A stretch of 64,000 nt of DNA from Euphorbia lathyris (lineage: Eukaryota; Streptophyta; Magnoliopsida; Malpighiales; Euphorbiaceae), in assembly GCF_963576675.1 (NCBI RefSeq), contig NC_088918.1, positions 67,047,001 through 67,111,000 of the forward strand. The letters are read 5' to 3'. Shown here in pieces: positions 54,265-64,000 of the stretch (positions are counted from its first letter, which is position 1; each line of letters starts with the position of its first letter). Made by a program: the position numbers and the translations under genes. The notes under the pieces are model-generated. The model searched no databases. It had not been told where the DNA came from and saw only the letters and a program-made list of their open reading frames with translations.

Positions 54265-56898
54265 CTAATCCCCAGGAACTTGTATCTTCATAACTTCACC
54301 ACTTTCAATCGGGATATTCTCATAAAATGGCATGAGACCATTTAATTTTTGCACTTTCCCGTTCTCTAAACGCTGAATTTCCACAGCTTCATTCCTTAGT
54401 TCCTCAAGCTCTTGTACTTTCAGCTTCCTGAGTTTTCCTGCTTCATCAATATTCATGCTACATTGCTCAATTGCCCATAAGGCTCTGTGTTCTGATTTTG
54501 GTTCCTGCAAAACGGAAGCTAAAAGATGTTGAGTTGTGTGTGAAATTGTTTTAGGATTAGAACACTCAGGTTCTGATTTTAGAGCTGCCAAATGTTGCAT
54601 TACTTCCTGCACATCTTCTCCAATCTCCACTTCTTTCTCCTCTATTTTGCTGCTCACATCTAAGCTTTCTTCTATTACTACCTGCATCATGTCTTCCCTA
54701 CATGCTTCAAAAACTTGATGAGTTATTGGTTCAATAACATCTATGCCACAAACAGAAGACACTTCACTAGGAATTTTCATGGCCTTATAAACATCAAATT
54801 GAATAATTTTACCATCAAACTCCATCGTCATTGTTCCTTTGTGAACATCGATTTTTGTCCGAGCAGTTGTTAGGAATGGTCTACCTAATAGGATTCCCGA
54901 TGAATCTGAAGAGTGATCTTCATCTTCCATGTCTACGACATAGAAATCAGCTGGGAAAATTAAACCATTAACCTGCACAAGAACATCTTCCAACAAACCT
55001 TCAGGATAAACTATAGATCGGTTAGCGAGTTGGATTACTACTCCTGTTTTCTCTAAAGGACCAGCATTTAAAGATGAATAAATTGATTTAGGCATGACAT
55101 TAATTGACGCTCCTAGATCACACATTGCTCTCTTAATACTAGTATTCCCAATTTGACAAGAAATAGCAAACATACCTCTATCCTTACATTTTTGGGGCAT
55201 TTTGTTTTGGAGTACAGCAGACACATTCTCACTCATGGTAATCTTTTCATACCCAATCTTTTTAATCTTGTTAGCACACAATTCTTTAAGGAATTTAGCA
55301 TATCGAGGGATTTGTCTAATAACATTAAGCAATGGAATATTCACCTCAACCTTACGAAATACCTCAAAGATATCTTTCTCCTCTTTTTCTTTCTTTGATT
55401 TGGTTAAACGACTAGGGAAAGGGACCTTAATTACAAAAGGCATGTCTTGCTCTTCGGATGACTTACCAGTTGAACCTTCTGTAGCTAAACCTTTCGTTTC
55501 TTTTTCGAATACCTCCTCTTTGCTTGCAGATTTCTCTGACACAGTCTGTTCTGATTCGGAAAAGGACTTAGTCTTGGGCAAGACTAAAGCTTTTCCGCTG
55601 CAGAGTGAGATTGCACTCACATTCTGTCTCGGATTTGCCTCAGTTTGTGAAGGCAACTTCCCTTGTGTCTGAATTGCACTCAATGAGGTCGCAATCTGTC
55701 CCATCTGTTTTTCTAGGTTCTGTAAGTTTGCTTGAAGGCTGGTAATCACCTTGCTTTGTTCCTCCTGAAACTTAACCAAATTAGTAATGACAGAATGATC
55801 ATTAGAACTAGATGCTATACCTGAGTTTGGGTCGGACTGGGGAGGTCTGTACTGTTGTGGAGGATTTGGTTGCGGGACACTGTTTTGCTGTTTATAACTC
55901 AGGTTCGGGTGATCACGCAATCCTGGATTATACGTGTTGGAGTATGGATCATATTTATATGGAGGTAGCCCTTGATATCCGAGGACGGCATTAATCTGTT
56001 CCGGTGTTCCTTCATGCAATGTGGGACATTTATCTGTAGCATGTCCAATAACCGAGCATATCCCACATGTTTTCACTTGAGCTATCTTCCCTACAACCAA
56101 ATTTTGTACAAGAGATGTCAAAGTATTTAATTTTTCTTCAATGGAAGAAGTACCTACCTCATATGCTTTTCGTGGAGCATCTTGTTGTTTCCCAAATTAT
56201 TGGGAAGTTGCTGTCATGCTTTGGATCAATTCTTTAGCAGCAAATGGTGTTTTATCAATGAGGCTTCCCCCACTAGCTGCATCTACCATTTTTCTTTCCA
56301 TTCCTAACATTCCCTCATAAAAATATAGAATAAGAGAATGTTCAGTTATCCCATGTTGGGGATAGCTTGCACATAGCCTTTTGAACCTCTCCCAATAGTC
56401 ATGGAGTGTCTCAATATCTTTTTGTCTGATACCGCTGATTTCTCTTCAGATCATTGCTGCCCGTGAAGCTGGGAAATATTTTTCCAAGAATGCTTGTGCC
56501 ATACCCATCCATGTTGTGATGGATCCAGAGGGCAGATTGAGAAACCAATCTTTTGCCGCTTCCTGCAAAGAAAAAGGAAAAGCTCTCAATTTAACTTGTT
56601 CCTCAGTTATTCCTTGTGGGCTCATACCTGAACAAACAACATGGAATTCCTTTAGATGATTGTGTGGATTTTCACTTTCCATCCCGTGGAACTTAGGTAA
56701 ATAGTGAATCAGACCCGATTTAAGTTCAAAAGCCGCATTTAGGACTGGGTATGTGACGTATAAGGGCTGTTGATCAGCCTGAGGTGCATGAAGTTGTCTT
56801 AAAGTTCTGCCTGCCATCGTTTCTCCTTCAAATGGCTCGATTTCTTCGCTGGAAATTTCCTCTTCTTCACTAGAATTGGAAGTTTCAGACCTGGTCCT
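54265..56898 (-). pseudogene. Athila-like gag-protease, unit 2
   Basis: Gag core, zinc knuckle CGICSVIGHATDKC, Gln/Pro-rich linker, Lys/Glu-rich region, then retropepsin-like protease with CDLGASINVMP and ILLGRPFLTTARTKIDV (aspartate of DLGAS as catalytic residue). The start codon present in units 1 and 3 is changed to AGG at 56898-56896. Shared stops at 56448-56446 and 56199-56197 break gag; the 618-codon frame 56121-54265 after them is intact. It ends in VMKIQVPGD at the pol-deletion side. Gag and protease normally form and process particles; this copy cannot supply gag. Confidence 0.9.
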
Positions 56899-56948
56899 AT
56901 ATGGAATTAAATCAAGTTAAATTAATCCCCGGCAACGGCGCCAAAATT

Positions 56949-58232
56949 TGATGGGTGTCGAATCCACCAAAGATAATTATAACTTTACTTAGCCGAAAAT
57001 AAATTGTAAAAGAGCAAGTAAAGGTCGTACCCAAAGGATTAATACTAATCTAATCACAAATATAACCAAGCAATTAACAAAAAATAAATAAGGGGGATTG
57101 AAATTGTTGATTAATGAATAAATAAAAATTGCAGAATCAAATTGAAATTGAATGTAAAATTATATGTTGGAATTTCAGCTAAGGGAGATTCCGCAGGCCA
57201 AACAATTATTTCCCATCGATCATTGACAGTGAGACATTATCTTAATTAACATGATCTAGATTGGTTATAGCCGTTCCTTATTCATTCCCGACCTAATCCT
57301 TCCTTAATTGTAAAGCAAATCCTAGAGCGCCTAAAGATAAGCTCCTATTCGACAGACAGTTCTAGCTTAGCGCTTAGAATTTAATCTGTCGAAAGCATTA
57401 GGAATTAGAAGGACCCAACCTAAGTTAACCGAATTCTTAGCGATTCCGATTCAAACCAAATTACATATTCATACGCTTGATAATAGCTAGGATTTCAGAT
57501 GATTACAAATCCTATTTCCTAACATTGTTCGATGAATGAAAAAGCAAAAGTCTGGCCAAACCTTCACCTGAACTTTCATTGAAGGTATGATTTCATAGAT
57601 CAATAAATATGTAAACAGATCACATAAAATTAGATTACTGAAATTAAGAACAACAATCTCACAATTGAAAATAATGCTCGCCTTTGATTAATCCCTTAAC
57701 CGAATAAAGTATTTAGCTACACATAGTCATGAAATCGACTATGATAGTCATTAAAGACGATAATAAATAAAGCTAACTAAGAAACCAAAAAGAGAAAAAA
57801 AACCTAAAAAGAACTTCTCCCCCAAGGTGTAAATTCTCATCTATTTATAGAGAAAACCCTCTCCTAAAAGTTGGGTAACAAAATAATATCTATCTAAATC
57901 ATCAACCTCTTTTACAAATTTCAAATCCCTGATTTTCTGCCTTTTATTTCGAGTTGGAAAAGGTCCTGGTCAATTTGAACATCAGAAGATTCGGAGGTCC
58001 TTAGTCTTGGGCAAGACTAACTCCATTTTCGCTTCAGCTCCTTTAATTCAGCACCAAATTCCTTTCTGGTCTAAAGTTTCTCTAATTAAGCCCAATTCTG
58101 CTCCTTTTAATCATTTGAGTCCTGTGGAGGCAAATCAAACCAAAACAAGCAATAATACCCAGAATAACACCAAATTAATTAAATAACCTAGCACTAAAGT
58201 GGACATTTGAACGTTGAATTGGAGACTTATCA
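56949..58232 (-). repeat. Athila-like LTR 2
   Basis: Same 1284-bp LTR as at 50444, offset 6505 bp; palindrome at 58003-58022, TATA box 57850-57841. Differences from LTR 1 are only a few bases by eye. Confidence 0.9.
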
Positions 58233-60771
58233 AATACCCCACACTTACCCAATGCTTGTCCCCAAGCATATCAGATCATGTCAACAGCTCTTTACTCTTA
58301 TGATTTCGTGTTTACCAACCTTTCTCAATCCCCCCTCATAATGTAAAGATTATCAGCCATCAACTCTCAAAGCTAAGACATTATTCATGTTTAAACATAC
58401 AATGTAACCACTTGAAAAATCTCAGGAAACAAGCTTTTGACCATGTACATAAGGTATGAATTAAAATCAACAACACCCTCACGGAAGCCACTCATTGCAC
58501 TCAAGTGTTTAGGCTATGATTAGTTTTCAAGGAATCACTCAAGTCGCAATCTAGAATGAAATTACCATAAGCTTGCCAATATATCAAATCTCCACCACTT
58601 AGTATGAATTCAATCAATAAATCAAAGGGACTTAAAACAGGGTGTAACATTGGCTGGGGTTAGGGTTTGGAAAGGAAATGAATGAGAATGGTAATTGATG
58701 AAAATGGAAATGGCCAAAAATGAAAACCAAAACACAATTATGTACAAATTACTTACAATTCTCAAACTTCAGAATGAATGAATGAGACGGACTTAATCAA
58801 CTATAAACAAACTGAAATGAACAAACTAAACAAAAATTTGTTTTGTTCTTTTTGCCTTTTTTTTTCTTTTTCTTTTCGTGGCTCTGATTTTTTTCTTTTT
58901 CTCTTTTTTTTTCTTTGAGACTTTTTTTTTCTCTTTTTTTTTTACTAAAGATAATACTTCAAGCTAGAATAAGAAAGCTACTGCTTTTCATGCTAATGTC
59001 CATTTAGACACTTTTTGAAGCATAACCACATATAATTAAAGGACTATTCAATTGAATCCTTATACTTTAACGAACCTGTGGTTTTTGAATATGGACATTG
59101 CTCAAAGCAACAACTAAACATAGAAATAAATGAAAGAATATACAAATTCTGATGGCTAGAACGTCCCTGGCCAAGAGACTCGAAAAAAGGTGTGTCAAAA
59201 ATGGGAAAAAGGCTCAAATGTGGCTAACTAAGGGCTGGTACTGTTATTTTTGTTAGTCTTGAGCAAGACTAAGGGTTCGAATTTTATTTGAAATGGCTAA
59301 GAAAAGAAACCTACTGCCCTTATCATTTTTAATGCTTGAATACATCAGTGTGGTCTCGAAATGCATAACATGGCAAGTTCTAGAATTCCAAACTAGAATT
59401 GGATAACACTCAGAAAGAATAGAACAAAGTGTAATGTTTTTGTTCTTGCATTTAGGCTCAAAAACTTTCCAAAAATTGGGGTAAATTGGTGTTGTTTCAT
59501 TCAAAACGTCTGTCATGTAATGGGAAATTAATCAAATGGTTCATATGCATGCTCAAGACAATTGTGCAATCCCAACCTTTTGAAATCGACAGCTTTATTC
59601 AAAACAAAATTTAGGGGTTTCAATACTGAGTTGGCAACCTATTTTCAACCAAGTACAAAACTGAGAGCTAGCATTGTTATTTTTAGGGACAAAACAAAGA
59701 GTGAACACCCCACACTAGACTCGAGCATATTTTCTGGGTTTTTTTTCGCTTGAGGTGGACACCTCACACTAATTTAGCACATATCCCATAGAATTAAACC
59801 TGATTTTTTTTCAGCAGCAACTTGTAGATAATTTACCCAAAATTTCAGCAGCAAATTAGCACACAAAAAAAAACAGAAAATTTGCATCAATTAACTCAAA
59901 AAAAATTGCAGCAGCAGATTCACAAATTTAATCCCAAATATACCAGCAACAAAATTTTCAAACCAGTCAAAAGCTAGAAGCCTTTTAACAAATTAACCAT
60001 CGCAACCAAAATTAGTCCAGCACTTCTATATAAACATCCCTCCCCCTCTTTTCTCCTCGCATTGTCCTCAATGCGGAATTTAACCAATTAGGGGCAAAGG
60101 GCAGCAAATAAAAGGAAAGTAATAGATTGAAAAGAAAATTTCGCTTACTGTCCTTTCTGATACGGCTGGAGTTGCTGGGTTCGAATTTGTAGGTGGTGGA
60201 AATTAAAGGAAATCCTAGTGAGGTGCTGTACCACTTTGTGAAGGAAAAGAAAAGAAAAGAAAGAAAGTGGGGAGTGGGAGTGGGAGTGAGGCGAAATTAG
60301 AAAGTGAGAGAGTGAAGGTAGGGTTTTGTGGGATGGAAATGAGAGTGGCGGTGGTGGGTTGAGGAATTTGAAAATGGTAGGTGCAATTAATGGCTAGGTG
60401 GTGATGTTGAATGAGGGTTGGCGTAATGTGGGGGTGGTGAAATTGTGGTTTTTTTTTTCCTTTTTTACCCCTCACATCTTTAATTTCCATGAAAACACTC
60501 ATGGGCTTTAATTAACTCCATAACTCATTCTTTTGGGCCTTTATCCCTCCATTCTTTTCTTTTTCTTGAAACCTATAAAACAAAACTCAGAAATTCAAGC
60601 CCTTGGGAGAAGATGATATTAGTTAAATTAGTTAACCTACATGAAATAAATAAAATAAAAACAAGACTGAATAAAAATGATAGATGTTGGTCTTGGGCAA
60701 GACCAAAACTGGGCTGTCTCCCAAAAGCGCCGCTAGTTAACGTCTTTGGCTAGACGGAATCGAGCTTCAGG
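58233..60771 (-). other. Athila-like 3' region, unit 2-3
   Basis: Copy of 51728-54264 with the same pol remnant, purine blocks and palindromes (about 59253 and 60687). No independent gene; the frame at 60215-60502 is not conserved in the other copy and is rejected. Confidence 0.75.
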
Positions 60772-63401
60772 CTAATCCCCAGGAACTTGTATCTTCATAA
60801 CTTCACCACTTTCAATCGGGATATTCTCATAAAATGGCATGAGACCATTTAATTTTTGCACTTTCCCGTTCTCTAAACGCTGAATTTCCACAGCTTCATT
60901 CCTTAGTTCCTCAAGCTCTTGTACTTTCAGCTTCCTGAGTTTTCCTGCTTCATCAATATTCATGCTACATTGCTCAATTGCCCATAAGGCTCTGTGTTCT
61001 GATTTTGGTTCCTGCAAAACGGAAGCTAAAAGATGTTGAGTTGTGTGTGAAATTGTTTTAGGATTAGAACACTCAGGTTCTGATTTTAGAGCTGCCAAAT
61101 GTTGCATTACTTCCTGCACATCTTCTCCAATCTCCACTTCTTTCTCCTCTATTTTGCTGCTCACATCTAAGCTTTCTTCTATTACTACCTGCATCATGTC
61201 TTCCCTACATGCTTCAAAAACTTGATGAGTTATTGGTTCAATAACATCTATGCCACAAACAGAAGACACTTCACTAGGAATTTTCATGGCCTTATAAACA
61301 TCAAATTGAATAATTTTACCATCAAACTCCATCGTCATTGTTCCTTTGTGAACATCGATTTTTGTCCGAGCAGTTGTTAGGAATGGTCTACCTAACAGGA
61401 TTCCCGATGAATCTGAAGAGTGATCTTCATCTTCCATGTCTACGACATAGAAATCAGCTGGGAAAATTAAACCATTAACCTGCACAAGAACATCTTCCAA
61501 CAAACCTTCAGGATAAACTATAGATCGGTTAGCGAGTTGGATTACTACTCCTGTTTTCTCTAAAGGACCAGCATTTAAAGATGAATAAATTGATTTAGGC
61601 ATGACATTAATTGACGCTCCTAGATCACACATTGCTCTCTTAATACTAGTATTCCCAATTTGACAAGAAATAGCAAACATACCTCTATCCTTACATTTTT
61701 GGGGCATTTTGTTTTGGAGTACAGCAGACACATTCTCACTCATGGTAATCTTTTCATACCCAATCTTTTTAATCTTGTTAGCACACAATTCTTTAAGGAA
61801 TTTAGCATATCGAGGGATTTGTCTAATAACATTAAGCAATGGAATATTCACCTCAACCTTACGAAATACCTCAAAGATATCTTTCTCCTCTTTTTCTTTC
61901 TTTGATTTGGTTAAACGACTAGGGAAAGGGACCTTAATTACAAAAGGCATGTCTTGCTCTTCGGATGACTTACCAGTTGAACCTTCTGTAGCTAAACCTT
62001 TCGTTTCTTTTTCGAATACCTCCTCTTTGCTTGCAGATTTCTCTGACACAGTCTGTTCTGATTTGGAAAAGGACTTAGTCTTGGGCAAGACTAAAGCTTT
62101 TCCGCTGCAGAGTGAGATTGCACTCACATTCTGTCTCGGATTTGCCTCAGTTTGTGAAGGCAACTTCCCCTGTGTCTGAATTGCACTCAATGAGGTCGCA
62201 ATCTGTCCCATCTGTTTTTCTAGGTTCTGTAAGTTTGCTTGAAGGCTGGTAATCACCTTGCTTTGTTCCTCCTGAAACTTAACCAAATTAGTAATGACAG
62301 AATGATCATTAGAACTAGATGCTATACCTGAGTTTGGGTCGGACTGGGGAGGTCTGTACTGTTGTGGAGGATTTGGTTGCGGGACACTGTTTTGCTGTTT
62401 ATAACTTAGGTTCGGGTGATCACGCAATCCTGGATTATACGTGTTGGAGTATGGATCATATTTATATGGAGGTAGCCCTTGATATCCGAGGACGGCATTA
62501 ATCTGTTCCGGTGTTCCTTCATGCAATGTGGGACATTTATCTGTAGCATGTCCAATAACCGAGCATATCCCACATGTTTTCACTTGAGCTATCTTCCCTA
62601 CAACCAAATTTTGTACAAGAGATGTCAAAGTATTTAATTTTTCTTCAATGGAAGAAGTACCTACCTCATATGCTTTTCGTGGAGCATCTTGTTGTTTCCC
62701 AAATTATTGGGAAGTTGCTGTCATGCTTTGGATCAATTCTTTAGCAGCAAATGGTGTTTTATCAATGAGGCTTCCCCCACTAGCTGCATCTACCATTTTT
62801 CTTTCCATTCCTAACATTCCCTCATAAAAATATAGAGAGAATGTTCAGTTATCCCATGTTGGGGATAGCTTGCACATAGCCTTTTGAACCTCTCCCAATA
62901 GTCATGGAGTGTCTCAATATCTTTTTGTCTGATACCGCTGATTTCTCTTCAGATCATTGCTGCCCGTGAAGTTGGGAAATATTTTTCCAAGAATGCTTGT
63001 GCCATACCCATCCATGTTGTGATGGATCCAGAGGGCAGATTGAGAAACCAATCTTTTGCTGCTTCCTGCAAAGAAAAAGGAAAAGCTCTCAATTTAACTT
63101 GTTCCTCAGTTATTCCTTGTGGGCTCATACCTGAACAAACAACATGGAATTCCTTTAGATGATTGTGTGGATTTTCACTTTCCATCCCGTGGAACTTAGG
63201 TAAATAGTGAATCAGACCCGATTTAAGTTCAAAAGCCGCATTTAGGACTGGGTATGTGACGCATAAGGGCTGTTGATCAGCCTGAGGTGCATGAAGTTGT
63301 CTTAAAGTTCTGCCTGCCATCGTTTCTCCTTCAAATGGCTCGATTTCTTCGCTGGAAATTTCCTCTTCTTCACTAGAATTGGAAGTTTCAGACCTGGTCA
63401 T
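60772..63401 (-). pseudogene. Athila-like gag-protease, unit 3
   Basis: As unit 2, with the ATG at 63401 retained. Gag is open for 150 codons to the shared stop at 62951-62949 (after RAAMI), and the second shared stop is at 62706-62704. A small deletion near 62835 (relative to unit 2) accounts for the slightly different spacing. The protease-containing frame 62628-60772 (618 codons) is intact, differing from unit 2 by about one residue (SFSKSEQ for SFSESEQ). Confidence 0.9.
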
Positions 63402-63451
63402 ATATGGAATTAAATCAAGTTAAATTAATCCCCGGCAACGGCGCCAAAATT

Positions 63452-64000
63452 TGATGGGTGTCGAATCCACCAAAGATAATTATAACTTTACTTAGCCGAA
63501 AATAAATTGTAAAAGAGCAAGTAAAGGTCGTACCCAAAGGATTAATACTAATCTAATCACAAATATAACCAAGCAATTAACAAAAAATAAATAAGGGGGA
63601 TTGAAATTGTTGATTAATGAATAAATAAAAATTGCAGAATCAAATTGAAATTGAATGTAAAATTATATGTTGGAATTTCAGCTAAGGGAGATTCCGCAGG
63701 CCAAACAATTATTTCCCATCGATCATTGACAATGAGACATTATCTTAATTAACATGATCTGGATTGGTTATAGCCGTTCCTTATTCATTCCCGACCTAAT
63801 CCTTCCTTAATTGTAAAGCAAATCCTAGAGCGCCTAAAGATAAGCTCCTATTCGACAAACAGTTCTAGCTTAGCGCTTAGAATTTAATCTGTCAAAAGCA
63901 TTAGGAATTAGAAGGACCCAACCTAAGTTAACCGAATTCTTAGCGATTCCGATTCAAACCAAATTACATATTCATACGCTTGATAATAGCTAGGATTTCA
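63452..64000 (-). repeat. Athila-like LTR 3, cut by window edge
   Basis: First 549 bp (3' end in element orientation) of the same LTR, preceded by the PBS. The array therefore continues to the right or ends in this LTR. Confidence 0.88.

Larger units (their letters stand above)
49148..64000 (-). mobile_element. Head-to-tail array of an Athila-like deletion derivative
   Basis: Three copies of the same gag-pro region (start codon positions 50393, 56898, 63401) and of the same LTR (50444, 56949, 63452) repeat with a 6503-6507 bp period, giving, on the minus strand, LTR - gag-pro - 3' region - LTR - gag-pro - 3' region and so on. Units are almost identical by eye. RT, RNase H and integrase are absent: protease is followed directly by what looks like the extreme end of pol and the Athila 3' region. 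The left unit is truncated at 49148 inside gag-pro; the right one continues beyond 64000. Unequal recombination is the simplest origin; an assembly artefact must be kept in mind. Confidence 0.88.

Noticed and set aside
49307..62501. Repeated plus-strand frames (e.g. 49307, 55812, 62319; 55202, 61709)
   Set aside because: They recur only because the array units are copies; they are antisense to gag-protease.
1..64000. tRNA, rRNA or organellar insertions, endogenous pararetrovirus
   Set aside because: No cloverleaf, rRNA words, organellar genes or caulimovirid movement/coat motifs were seen by eye. A tRNAscan or HMM run would settle it.

Overview
This is a plant nuclear, transposon-dense window, most likely from a eudicot. 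It contains Ty1/copia Sirevirus-like, Ty3/gypsy (Tat/Ogre-like, Athila-like, probably Tekay-like), L1-type LINE, Helitron, Mutator-like, pogo (Emigrant/Lemi1-like) and CACTA-like sequences, with a broken PPR gene fragment between them. I saw no intact host gene, rRNA, tRNA or CRISPR. The species cannot be named from the sequence alone. Nearly every long reading frame belongs to a retroelement, and almost all are disabled by stops, frameshifts or deletions.

Layout. 1-4875: right-hand part (5' leader, primer binding site and 3-kb 5' LTR, minus strand) of a Tat/Ogre-like gypsy element lying inside the gag of the next element. 4876-13466: Sirevirus-like copia copy 1 (plus strand: gag, pol, a third long ORF, triple polypurine tract, 3' LTR), itself inserted in a pogo-like transposon whose 3' end runs to 14095. 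14096-21810: intergenic DNA with four Mutator-like TIR elements with 9-11 bp target duplications (14790-16052, 16155-16680, 17199-18871, 19825-20383), and a PPR pseudogene split by a small 3-bp-TSD element. 21811-39613: one L1-type LINE (minus strand, 17-bp TSD, oligo-A tail) interrupted twice, by a gypsy-type solo LTR (23577-25305) and by the near full-length Sirevirus-like copy 2 (25633-35763). 40355-41502: a 5'-truncated second LINE. 41528-49147: a 2.9-kb Helitron (41619-44533) inside a tandemly duplicated segment, a 2.2-kb solo LTR (45298-47530), and a stretch with splice-like signals. 49148-64000: head-to-tail array (period about 6.5 kb) of an Athila-like element that kept LTR, gag and protease but lost most of pol.

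The most interesting signal is not a gene. Several unrelated LTR families here carry their own family-specific short palindromes upstream of the LTR TATA box: about 13 units of a 16-20 bp palindrome with a 22-bp period in the Tat-like LTR (4270-4710), repeated TACGC-NNN-GCGTA palindromes in the solo LTR (24680-25070), a 20-bp palindrome in the Athila-like LTR (51498-51517) that recurs three more times per unit and changes in a compensatory way, and one 17-bp palindrome in the copia LTR (12694-12710). This looks like convergent cis-regulatory architecture. Other items of interest are a third copia ORF behind its own TATA-like box, a strong splice-donor match at the copia gag-pol boundary, three hairpins with a conserved loop and changing stems in the Tat-like LTR, an already-dead Athila derivative multiplied in tandem, and stop codons that are mostly C-to-T changes.
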